Positions 36,485 through 49,500 of a DNA stretch of 64,000 nucleotides are shown one piece after another. The notes under the pieces were generated by a model that worked only from the letters and a program-made list of their open reading frames with translations, was not told the origin of the DNA and made no database searches. Origin of the DNA: Albula goreensis. Lineage: Eukaryota > Chordata > Actinopteri > Albuliformes > Albulidae. Within the stretch, counting starts at the first letter, position 1, and each line of letters starts with the position of its first letter. The stretch covers positions 12,179,218 through 12,243,217 of the forward strand of contig CM040744.1 in NCBI GenBank assembly GCA_022829145.1, given 5' to 3'. A program made the position numbers and the translations under genes.

Positions 36485-39400
36485 CTGCACAAACAGGGAC
36501 GAGAGGAAGACAACAACTGTCAGCGTTGTCAAACAAGCGGAGATACTCCCCCTACCCCACCCTCCGGCGGGTGAGAGGTCACGGGCCCCCGGGGGCCCTC
36601 TGCACCTGCCTGCAAGCCGAGTGACGGAGGGCCGGTTTGGGCTTGCAGGGCGCTTGTCAGACCCATCTCCGGAGCAGGGCCTGGGTGTTTGGAAAGCCAA
36701 AGTGCAGCTTGAGGTGGTGTGAAGAAAAACAAATATTCTGTGTAGGAGTGCTGTCCCACCAAGACCAAAGAGCGGACTGGTCCTAACTCTAGCCTTGAAA
36801 TGTGAAAACAAGGATCAAACGGCCAGATCAGTCCGAGGCCCCTGAAATAATCGGTTTGAGAAGACCAGACTTGCACAGCTGTCCCAGAGTCCCTCTTTGA
36901 GGGAGTACTCTTTATGACCGATGGCTACTGATCGCAGGGATTTCAACACCAATACATCCTTTCTGACATTTGTTTCTCTCTACTGCTTTGGAGGACATCC
37001 CGGTGAAACAAATAAGCACCTCCTGTATGTTTAACTGCAAAAACCTTATTTTTAATAAGATACATTTAAAATCAACTGGATGTTACTTTTGAACAAGAAG
37101 ATCTAAAATAAAATTACCAAAATGATTGAATATGCTCATGCAATGACCAAAAAATACTACAATGAAAGTCAGAATGTTCACAATATAATCAACCCACATA
37201 CTTAGGCATACATACAATTTATAAATATGATTTATCTTTAAGATATATTAAACTATTTCACTCTTTTAATGACCAGCCAACATTCTATTCTTGAAACATC
37301 CATAAATTGTTACAGTCAAAACCATATCTGAAAGAAGAATATCAGTGAAATTAGAATATTTTTTTTTTTTTGAATAAAATAAAAAAATAAAAGTGCATAA
37401 TGGTGCAATGGTCTGCAGTGAATGAGAATACTGTATATGACCACGTGTTATGTTTTAATGAAGGATGAAACAACAAAGGAAGAACCAGGATACTATATGT
37501 AACTAAGATTCAAATTGACAACAAATTTAGTTTCAGAATGACTGGTGCTGACTAATGACTAGTGAATAATTTAGTGCTGAACCAAAATTGACAGCATTAG
37601 ATGATGACAAATATGGGATTAAATTAAACTACAATTGCTCTGAAAAGAGCAGACACTGTGAAATATATCACTTCGTGCTTTATTCCCCCAAACAAAGGAA
37701 GTGTTTTGCTTTAAAGCCTTTGTAAATCATTTTGGTGTTGATTCGTTCTGCACCCTCTTCCTGTTCTGTCTTGGCACATCTAAGAAGATGCCATAAAAAT
37801 GGTCTGCAGACGTGCCGTTGAATCACGTTCTTAGGACCCAGGGGCCGAAGGCTTCATATGCTCCAGATTAGCGTGGACTTATGACCAATTTGTACGTGGG
37901 CAGCCAAGGGCTTGATTTAGAGGGTACGCGCAGTGCTTTACAATGGCTGGAACACTTCGAAGTGTGAAATTATTCCAGATGACATACCTTACCTCAGTGC
38001 TCACCATATCTAACAACCTTATAAGTGCTAACAGCTTTGGGGATGGGAATCCAAGACCAGGAGTTTAGAGAGGGGGGCAGGATCAAGTCTACTCATTTAA
38101 ACTCTACCATGTAGATTTGTACCCATTCACTCTCTTCATTGAGTCTCAAACCTCCCAAGAGCAGGAATCCATGCTACTTTTACTTAGATTTATGAGAGCT
38201 TATAAAAAAGACCAACCAACATTTATTTCCAGCAAAACAATTCTATGGCGATGTGGTGTTTTATATGATGACCCCTAAGGAGAAGAAAAATAAGCTGGAA
38301 GGCTAAGCTACTTTATTAACAGGAGTGGTGGGTTATAACTTGTGTTTTCCTACTGTATATTACAAGTGTGTTGAAAGTAAAATCATGGAATTGCACAGCA
38401 ACAACTGCAGAAAAGGCCAATATATTAAAATATTACATTTTTATCAGAGCACAGCCCAACCTGGCTAACAAAATTTCATATTGCAATGCAACCCTCAGTT
38501 TTCATTGTTCCATCAAAGCTGACAAAGACCACTTATTAAAACTGTAGTCTTTTTCCATGAACATTTGTCAGAGGGAAATTGAATCCTTGCACATTGCACA
38601 ACTGGTGAGAAGCAATCAACCCTTAATCTATCTTTGTGTCACAATGGGAGTGCAATAATGTGAAGGCTACACGGCTGGCTCTTGTTATTCAAAGATGTTC
38701 TCTACTGTACTTACTCTGCTTGAGCTTGTCACCTATGTTTCATTCGGCAATTTCATTGAAGTGAAATGGCATGCCAGATTTTGCATAAATATAGTCTTGC
38801 TATTATTACTGTCTTATCCATTACAAGTTGCCTTGGATACTGGTGTCTGGTAAGTGAGTTAATAGATAATAATAACAAAGGCCAGTGCCATAATGACCAC
38901 CTCTGGCCTGCTCCACTATCTCTAATTAAGTCGCAGAGGTAGGGGCTACCTAGAGCGTTTTTGTATCGTAGGGGGTGCAGGGGGGTAGGGTGGGGGGCTC
39001 GGGGAGCAACTTGACATCAATCTCAGGTCTCACCACTGCTTCGTGGGACGCTTCCTCCCTGTCGGTTCCGCGCACGCTCGAGGAGAGGCGCGCCAAGGAA
39101 TAAATAAATAAGTAAAAAGCGGGAGGAAAATCACGGCATCTGTTTCTGCCATCTGGGTGAGGGGTGAGCGTGAGCTGGGAAGGGATGGAAGCTTCTCTGC
39201 GAAGAATCCGGGAGGTGGGAGGTGAAATTCACAGGGCAAGCCTCGGAATCAACATGTGTTTCCCATAAGCGCACAGTCCAAAAAAATCATCCTCATCTCC
39301 TTTCAACCTTCTGCGTCTCTCCAAGCAAAGCCAGCCTTGCCATCTCCATCCAACTGACCGAGACTGAAAGGGGTGAGATGTCATACTGGAAGGGAAGAAT

Positions 39401-42400
39401 ATCACAAAACATTTTTCATATATAAGAAAAAAAAATCTAACCCGAAAGAGAAAGGAGCAAAAGGTAAATATTTCTGGGCAAGAGTACAATGTGATGTAGA
39501 ACTGGTGTAGGGTGTTGCCTGGTTACCACAAAAGAAAGAGAACAGAATACACACATTTCTCCTCTGAATCTAGCTTTAAGGCTGAAATAGGAATGTTCAA
39601 TCAACTACAGAGTTATTGCATGCAACTAACCTTGACTTCGGTGATCGGGGGTAATTGAAAATGTTCTCTTTCTTTATCTTCAAACTAAATGGCCCCTTAA
39701 AAGCAGCAGATTCCTATGAATCCATACAATGGATGCATAGCAAGTTTGCCTCTGCCTGGGTTGTCAAATTTCATTGAATTTGAAGTCTATTCTATTTGAA
39801 GTCAATGCTTTTATGAAACCTTGTCATTGAATTTCTAAGTAAGTATGGCCCCTGCCAATGCTACATTTTATGCTCCACAACGCTGTTTTGCAAGAACTGT
39901 CTGTCCTCCTTCATTTGAAGCACATTGTCATTGCCCTTCCCCCACAAGCTCTGCTGAAGGCGGAGAGAGAGACAGATTGGCCTGCCTGAATCCCATTTAA
40001 TATAGGGTGATATTTGATTTCATAAGGCCAAGTATCAAACCGATCAGGGCATTAGGCATCAAGCATCCACTGTACTTCAGTTAATAAAATTCAGTTAAAG
40101 TAGCAGGCTTTAATACACAGAAAAGGCCACAGTTACACTTCACATTATATATTTTCAATTCTGAGATTGAAAATCTGGTCCAATACGATTGTATAGTCCT
40201 TATAAGTTTATACAGTATGGTTTATTTTGCTATAAAATATATTTTAGTTTCCTGTGAAGCTGAGAAGGACATATTTTCAAGTATGGAGGACATTTCAGAT
40301 AAACATGAACAAATGTAAAAACAGATCTCATATACCAAATGGATTCCTGCAACATCTATGAATACATAAATAATATATCTTTAGGAAACATCCTAATTTT
40401 TGGCAAGTTAGTCATAGGACTGTTAGTCGAACACTGAACAAACTTTGAGAAAAGGTGCTGGTCATGTCCCACAACACAAACAACTTACAAAGATAAATCC
40501 AACTATCCATCTATCTAATTGTAAATCCTATATGGTTTGATAGGAGTTATCGTGCAAAGAGTTTCCATAATACCTGAAGAGCTTGACTTCTCTACCCATG
40601 TTTGGAACTTGAAAAATACATTTCAATCAAGCTTAAAAACCTTGCTATTTTCCTGTCTGCGGTGTAGAGGTCTCACACATATTTTAATTAGGATGATAAA
40701 ATATGTTTATACATCACACTCATGCCTTTTCCTTTTACTCTGAACGCAGATTGACGGTACCCTCTGTTCGCTGGGTGCTATGACATGTCTCCAAACAAGT
40801 CACCAGGAGGGGAATATCCACTTTAAATTTAAATTGGTCCGTGGGATTCCCCGTTGTTATTTTTGTGTCAGGAAAAATGAGGCCCAGTAGGTGAGACTAA
40901 AGAAAATGAAATGAAGGCTGGGGAAAGGTTAAATGTTTCTTCCACCTCCTCCCAAGCGCAGGAGAAACTGAGGATGGACAAAGAAATACCTACTAATAAC
41001 CCAAAGCTGTCCAAATGAAATGATATGAATAACATTCATGGTATGATAATCATCTTTGTTTGAAATTTGTTATGGAAATATCTGAGCCATGTCTGATTTT
41101 CTTCAAAAGCGCTTCTTTTTGGCAATATACAATACAAGCATATTATCTTGCTTGACATCAAAACATGAATTGGCAGTCTTCTAAAAAAAGACTGCAAGAT
41201 TTTTTATAAGATTTTCATACAAGAGCTCTACGCATATGTGTCAAATTCTATACACATCCTTTCGGATCCATAGATACAATATTCAATGAAACCAGCATTT
41301 CAATATTTACCATTTTTTGCACGGCTGTATCGATGAAGAGGCATTGTTCTATATTCAGCCGAGAGAGGGAGATTAGAAATTCAAAACAAGAAATGAAACA
41401 ACGCAGTGCCTTAAAAAAGTTTTTTCTTTCCTCAAAGGAGCACGGGTCTCTTGAAAATTTGGCAGCTGCTTACCCCGCCTCAAGATGATTCAAGTTACCA
41501 ACTGCCTCCAGGCTCTTAAGAAGAGACAAGGGCTTTGAGGTACCCCAAGGGACTAAACAAAGACTATATTCCAGTGAAAACACAGCAGAAATTCATAGAG
41601 ATATACACACCATTCCGCATTTTATAGAAAATGAAGATATTGGTCAACTATTGTTAGGGAAACATATTTCTTGCTGAACAGTACCTTCACTGGTTTCATG
41701 AATAAGTCTTGAATATTATTACTTCCCAATTTTCTGTATACTGCATTATGCTTTTTTCAATATTTCAACATGAACTTCTGCCCAGCCATACGTAAGTCAT
41801 ATGTATATATTCCTTAAAAGTGTACTACTGGATTAATGAATATTCCAGAATACTTTTACAGGATACATATTTACATACATTTTTACATTCTCTGATATTT
41901 TGTATACTGAAACATTAATGCAAACATTCAATTATTCAGGAAACCACGACAAATATGTGATGACCAGAATAATTACAAAGACAGTAAGAATTTATAGAAT
42001 TCAGTAGGAAGTAACATAACAAAGTAAACCCACATTGATACAGCTCTTTATGGATTCTCTGCAAGGATGATAGCTTACTGCAACATGCATACTTCAGACA
42101 AAAGTATCTTTCACATTAACAATGGCAAATATAGAATATTGCATTTTATGGATGACATCAAGAACAGTGAATGTTATTCTGAAGTAAGGGTCTTTGAAAT
42201 CAAGAAGAAATTACTTAATAAGACACCAAAGAATACACAGTAGCACTTCAGTTCTAACGTAACTTAGAGCCAAATATTGCAGTAAAACTGAATAAGTGGT
42301 AAAAGCGTTGCTGATTTTAGAACTTGGACAGACTGCACAATATCTGACCTGAGGTGACAATCACATGTGATGCAAGCTCTTCTCATTAATGTGATTTGGA

Positions 42401-43445
42401 GCAGCACCCTCTGCCCACCCTCAGGCTGTGAACAGCCGCTGGGTGGGCCCGGGACAATGGTTCACCTTGAAGAGAACACTGGATTGTGAAGTCAATCTAT
42501 TGGGAAAAAAACGATTCCCAAAGCATGGCCCAACCTTCAGCAGTACCAGCTGCACAACCTCAGAAAAGAATAATGATCACCATCACCGGGGGCAAGCATG
42601 CCTCCAGGAAAGAGGTACCGAAGCCAGGGGGCCGAAGGTCCGCTTTAATTACCCCGCTGCCAGATGACTGTGTGCGACTGCTTTCTAATTGTTGTTTTCC
42701 ATCAAGTTAGACCTAGGTATATATCAAACTGATTGCTCGACTGTTCCTCAAAGGAGGAAGTTTACTGAAATACCAGGAATGTGCCAATGTACGACATAGC
42801 TCACCCCGATAAATGGAGTTATGAATTACTGCATTATTCAAAAGCTACTCCATCTGGGAAATACACATCGCTACATGGGCCTTGAGTCTTTCTGTGTGAA
42901 ATCAGTGAAAAAGAAAACTCTTTTGAATTTAAAAAACATTCCCCCAAGTGATGATTTACAGAAGACATATTTACAGAACAAATATCAGGCCTGAAGGGCC
43001 AGTCATTCTGTAAAATATGAGTAGGTAAGGTTGACTCTCTGTCATTTTTTAAATATTTACTTCATGAATATGAGATTATTTGCTCTGCATTTCAAAAAAA
43101 GCAAGTTTCTAATGAAGGAAGCAAGCCATGAAGTGGCCATTCTTGGATTTTAAATACCAATTTGGTATTTCATTTGCAGACATTGACAAGGTACAATAGA
43201 TTTGATACACCTATGGAGCTGCTGACATTTCTAGTTAGATTTTTTCCACCCAAACAAGCAGGATAGAATACCAAGTAATTGTGTGACTGTAAGAGAATAA
43301 TAGACCATCACATTTTTCCAATCCTACCTCTTCTCTAAAAATAGGCTGTCGGCATGCATGAGCGATGACTGATTGAGCTGAAGTGCAAGACAGATGCTGA
43401 CAGCACAGAAATATTACCCAGAGACCTGTGATTAACTGGACTTAC
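36485..43445 (-). other. Intron (7.0 kb)
   Basis: The part next to the 36254-36484 exon is GC-rich (36530-36660). A G-run tract lies at about 38970-39005. The rest, particularly 40000-42300, is AT-rich unique sequence in which I see no feature. Confidence 0.65.
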
Positions 43446-43568
43446 CACTTGCTGAAGGTTTAAGTTATTTGTCTTCCCATAGCACAGATCCACCAGGGTG
43501 ACCGGCTGTTTGACCAGGTTCCTCTTGGATAACACCCAAGGCATGGAGAGCTTCTCCACTGTCGTCAC
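43446..43568 (-). CDS. Coiled-coil protein gene, internal exon (123 nt, phase 0-0)
   Basis: The exon is bounded by acceptor TTATAG|GTGACG and donor CAAGTG|GTAAGT on the minus strand. It is phase 0 at both ends and exactly 41 codons (residues 84-124). It is less strongly coiled than its neighbours. A segment reading MPWVLSKRNLVKQPVTLVDL contains Pro, Trp and basic residues and looks like a linker or a short folded motif between helices. It ends in NNLNLQQV. Because it is a multiple of three and symmetric in phase, it could be skipped without shifting the frame. It stands alone between introns of 14.9 and 7.0 kb, so it rests on splice signals and phase rather than clustering. Confidence 0.72.
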
Positions 43569-46500
43569 CTATAAGAACAAAGGCAAGATTAGAGGACATC
43601 ATTTTCTTCTAATTGACTTTTTTGCCCTAAAAATGTTATGCCTGCTTCACACTGAGAGTATGCATATATTACTGGCATCTCCTAGTGATATTTTTATATT
43701 CAAAAGAAAGCAGTGGTAATGAGACATTATCATAGCACTTCAACTGCACAGATGCATCTGAACAGTTGAAAAGTCCAGACATGAGCCTACTGTCAATGCA
43801 GATCTACAGTACAGAGAGCTAAAATTAGAGGGATAGAGAAGCTCTACTCTGAGGCAAACTTTCAAAATTCTTTTAGTGAGTGGTGCAGCACATTTCAGCA
43901 CAATTGGCACTGCAAATGAGGATCAAGGCACTCAATTAGTCATTTGCATTCTGAAGGGTGATTCAGTTAGAGAAAAATGAAAAACACTACCACATTAACA
44001 TGTCGACACAACACTGAGACCGCCGATCCTTTTCCATTTCCAAAACGGAAAATTAAGTGCAAAGACATTAACAAAAAGAAGCACTTACACACAGAGTAGA
44101 ACCTCTGAGAAGTTCACACCAGACAACAATTTAAAAAATCTGAATCATGTATTGATTATAATTGTTCTTACCTAACATAGCTGTCATCTACTGTTATCTT
44201 ATTTTTTAAACACAATGCTCTCGGCTTGCAGCTTCCACCAATCAACCGCCAGAGGGATTTCCTGTTAGCTAATGTAGGCACATACCTTCAGTACACCCAT
44301 ACAATTCACCTTTCCTCTCAAAAATGAAAATGTTAGAAACTGTAAGCTGAAAATGCCAAAGGAAAGTAAAGCATGAAGGCTGTATTTTACAGAAACTTAA
44401 AGCTATTAAGTGAAATAGTGCTAGCAAAGGATTCTTTAAGGAAAAGAAGCAGTCGACTAATGAGCAGGGGGCTTCTAGTTCATGACACAAAGCTAAAATA
44501 AAGTTTTACTTTAGCCTGCTGAGAAAGCATGTATTGTTTTTTTCACCGAATCATGCCATACAAAATTCAGCTTTTCAGTGTGGAAACCTACACATGAGAA
44601 TTATGGTAGGAAGATTTATTTGAAACTTTTATTAGTGATGGAAAGTAAGGTTTGTTTCGATTTAATCTGGCCACCAGTGTTTTTGCATCTCTGACTTCTA
44701 CATCTCTGAGGTACCTGATTAGTATCGTTTCATGAGTTCATATTCCTACATTTCAAACCAGAATCCCAAAGTATTTGTAAGAGCATATTGTACAATAACA
44801 TAACTGACAACAGAAGCAGGGAGGTATTTCTCTGAGGAAAACTCACTGTCAAAACCTAATTTCCAAACCTGCCCTGGTTCCTCTCACTGTTGACCTCAAA
44901 TCATGTTGCTTTACCTTGGTAAAGAAAACAAAATATAGGACCTGACATTTCCTATATTGTTTCCTTTGAAGATTTCAGAACTTTGATAACCTTTTCCTAA
45001 CCTCATCTTTCCTTATGAAATAAATGTTCTTTAACCTGAACACCCAATTTTCACTTTTCCTCTCTGTTTCTGTGAAAATTATGCCTCCAATCCTATCCCT
45101 CTGTGTGTTGCACTTCAAACAGCAGACACTAACTGTTCTACATTCACACACAGCTACCGTGTGTATGTCAAATGAATTTTTCTCATATTTTCTTGATAAA
45201 AATTTTACTTTTTCATTAATAGTCTGATCGTCACTGCCATTCATTATAAAGCCCAATTATGATACACTCAGTTCATTCTCTATATTTTTTAATAAAATAC
45301 AATTTTGTTACATGATATATACATGATATTGTTTTATTTATTTATTTAAGAAAATGAGTATTGGATCAGTTTTAATAGAGAAAAATACATTTACATCCTT
45401 CCTCTTTTATGTTAGCTGCATTAAAGACTGTTTACATGCATGCTATGGGATTGGAAAAGCATCGACAATCTGTTTGTTTTGCCTTCTGTTTTATATTCGA
45501 TAGTATATACATAATCACGTAAATTATTTTCCATATGGTGGAGTCATTTACTGCAGTTTGTGGGTCTCACTTTATGCTCTGAGACAATACTTGGCAGACA
45601 CATTTGCAAGCAGTTTTGATAAGAAAGACACATTTTGCTTTTAAAGTACTATTTTACAGCTCTGTACTGCGTCTGGATCTAGAAAAAGCGTTGGATTCAA
45701 AGCACCTTTTCGCCTACTCGTTCATTTATTTCTTTTATGTGGAGCCCTGAAGCGTCAGCCTGTTTATCAAGATTATCTGTTTACGCAGGAGCGGAACAGG
45801 GAAAGTGCAAAATAATTCTGAATACCCGTCTGAGAAATGCAAATCCCTTCCAGGTTTTTTTCTGTTCCTCCTTTTACGACATTAGGTAGACTGCTTTACT
45901 GGCTTGTTATTTTAAAAAGGAATGCACTCTGACTGTCTGAGCGAGCTTTGTAAAGAGAGAAAATATTCTGCGCAGCACAATGTAGGCTGATGAAGCCTGG
46001 GGCGAACGCATTCTTTGCAGCCAGACGAGCTTGGGTTTAAATCTAACAAACTCTCGGAGGATAACTCCCAGAACTTTCCGGTGACCCATCTTCAGGGGCT
46101 TCATAACAGCGGGCAAACTGCAGCTGTCTGAGTGGGGGTGGGGGTGGGGGGCATGGATGCAGCTGGCAAAAGGCTGTGCCAGAGCAAAAGTTTCTGGGCC
46201 GTTTCAGCATGGCACGAGGCCCGACAGAAAGAGTTGTGTGAAATTCAGAGAGACGGCCTATGATTCTGGACAGCGCTGTGCCGAATTGGGACCGAGCTCT
46301 TCTGCACAATGAATGATCCACTTATCAAAGACCAGCTAGCATGAAGACACGTTTGTGACCAATCCCTCTCCCCAAATAAGTTACAGCGTGAGACGGCCTT
46401 GTCAATGGTTCAACCAGCTGTAGGCATGTTCTTTAAGAACAGTCCATAATGACTAGCATTGTTCCTTCCACTGGCCCTCGTGATTGCAATTCTACGGGTT

Positions 46501-49500
46501 TCTGTTTTCGGCCAAAATATCTTTAGTTCTAACTTCAATCAGTGCTCCTACTGTGCAGATGCTTCACTTCAGCTGTGCGAATATTAAAATCTGGAGTGTT
46601 TAAATGATTTAATGTGTCCTAGGTGGATTACATCAAAACATTTAGTCATATTTTTTTCCAGAAAACTTCACAATAAACTGAACACAGATTTATCTGACAC
46701 TATAACAGAGCAGCTGCATGAGGGACGCTCATGACATCAGCATGTACTGACATCTCTCCGGGGTCAATTCCTCCAACTGCATTCAATGCACATGGAAAGG
46801 CAGGCCAGAACCATAAACTTTCCTTTTTGCTTGAATTCGTAAGTTTCAATATGTGATAAATTTGCACCACACTCAAGGTCAGGAATTCACAGTAAACAAA
46901 CTTGGTTAAAACTGCAAGTTAGCATAGCCCGCTCGCTTCAAAGCCAGTGACACACGTCAAAAATATTTACACAAAACCGCAGTCACATGCAGCTCGATCC
47001 ATGCTGTAAACATGCAATTCCATTTGTTTTCCTTCAATTTCACGTTTCACCACAAAGTAAAGGTTTGCTTGTTTGCTTTTTAATGCAGTCAGTGGTACCG
47101 CTGTGCTCCACGGGGTCTATATCAATTACATGGACATTGATTGTTGTTTTTTATGTGTCTTGTAAAAGTAGCTCAATTTAAACATGACAGACTGAGATGT
47201 TTACAACCAGTCAGGTGCCCCACACCCCCCTCCCCACGCTTTAGCTCGCAGCACTCTGAGTGGTTTGTCAGTGCTTTTCAGGCATTACACATCAATCGCC
47301 TTCCGAATTACTGACCCTGGAGTGGATCCATCTTCATGCTGCAGTTTCAGTTTAGTTTAATTCTATATGTATGCTGGCCATATGGCAGGGAAGAATAAAA
47401 CTTATGTTGACTATACAGGTTTGCATGTTTTACCTTCCCTATGGTCTCTTTTTAAAGCAAATTTACACAGGGATAAGAAGTGCAAACAGAAGATTGCATT
47501 AACATTCTAGCCTACAGTAAAGGTGTTTTATCAGCTAATTAAACTTCCTAGTCAGTTCTCCATTCGATTAAGGGTTCCAAACGTGAAGGCGCCCCTGAAA
47601 ACACAGTGCTGAGTGCTCGCATGTCAAGAGTGTTCTTCTCAAAGGCGCACGTCAGTTGTGTTTGACTCCGAACGGGGGTATGAGCAAACTTGGCACCGAG
47701 TTGCCAAAGAGAAGGAGGAGGAGCATCGCTCCACTTCAGGCCTGCTTGTATGCCCGGTGGGTTGTGTGACAGATGACGGGTTGACTGGTACGGAAGCCCT
47801 CTTTATACTCTCCCTGTGCTTGTGCCAAACCCCGCCATCTGCTGCATACCTCTGATCTGTGCTTGGAGCTCCCGCTACACTAGAGACCTGTTTTTTTTCC
47901 TGGCCCCCCCATTTCCCAGCAGGCACTGGGGCAGCCATGATGCCTTCAACCAGCTTTCACTGATGGCACAGAGGACTGTTAGTGTTTTGATGCCACCTGG
48001 CAGCTATGAACCAGAGTACTTTATATGCATAAAAATTAAGAAAAATGCAACTAAAAAAAAGAAAGACAGAAAAAAACTCATGAGAAAAAGACAAAGAGAA
48101 AAAGAGAAAAAGACAATGGAATGTGTTGTACAATTGTTTCATTTATGTGTATCAAGCTTTTTCTTGACTGATTTGACAGTAAGATCCAAGTTTAGTTCCA
48201 GTATGAAATCCACCGTGATCTTGGACAAATCAGTTTTAGGAATGTCAGTTTCATGGATGTCTGCATGCTCTTATACTCTTATTTAGTGTAGCTGCAGTGA
48301 AAGGATTATTAAAAAATGAGAAAAATAATGTTGACACTTTAAAAACACTGAAACCATTTTCTATGATACTATAAGCCCCAAATAGCCAGTAGCATGAAGC
48401 AGCTGAAGCGCAGCACAACAACGCAAACTAAACAAGCAACTTCAACAACTGAAGAATTTGTGACTGAAGAAAAAATGACTAATATGTGAAATCCTACACA
48501 CAGAAATGTTAAATGAGGAGTTTTCCAACAGCCTCCTTGAACTTTATTTAGGTGACTTAGTTCTTGTTTTGACAAGAGAACAATGAGCTTTATGAAACAA
48601 AAAGGCAGGGAACATCTGTTATGCTCATATCTTGGCAGGGGAAATATGCTTCTGAACAATACAGACTTACTATTAATAAAGTGTCTTTGCAAGACATAAG
48701 GCCATGGCTTCCAAAGCAGGAGCTCTTCAGAGTGCAAGAGCAGAGAGCACAAAAAACTATTCAGCCCACACAAATATCCTTCCTTTTAATATGTACTTTT
48801 GTTCAGACATGGTGAGCAGTATGCAGTCTATAGAGTTCCATTACTAGTCGTCATGCAGTGCCAAAACATGCTCTTCTCTGTGCATTATTATCTTTAGTGA
48901 CTCCTAAAAACTGCAAATTTGACCCTTGAAATAGTCAGTTAATAGTTCTATGAATGACCTTGTTATCAGTTAAATATTGTATACTCTATAAATGAATTAT
49001 TCCATATTACTACCCTATAAAGTATACACCAGCTCCATGTCTATGTCCCAGGTATATAATGGTGGTATAGACAGCATGTTGTAATTAGAGATAAGCCATA
49101 TAGCAAGTGAGCAATACATAGCTGAAAGCATTTGCCTTTCGTTGACAAGAATGAAGGCATCTGAAGGCGTAATTCATTCAAAACCAAACATATGAAAACA
49201 CTATCATGCCATACTGTTTCAGTCAGCTAAAATGGGCAACAAATAATGCTTTGCTTTCTTCATTTTCAACTAAACACAGTGTCGTTGACCTCATTTGTCT
49301 GTGTCACATTTTGCAGAACGTAACTGCAAACTTCAAGAGATGGATCAAAACTGAGAACCCAGGCCTGAAGAAGCAGCATTTCACACTGCCATTTTCTACG
49401 CCGACTTAAAGCAGAACGGCTGTTGTGTGACTGATCCTTTTCCGCTCCAGACTGAAACTTTCTGCTGGGTGGACTGTTCAAAGATCCTTAGGGAGCTCAA

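Noticed and set aside
36240-36722. Plus-strand open frame of 160 codons
   Set aside because: It is the antisense shadow of the 36254-36484 exon and its GC-rich flank.
47816-48286. Plus-strand open frame with a Lys/Arg-rich centre
   Set aside because: The basic segment comes from the A/G simple tract at 48042-48115.
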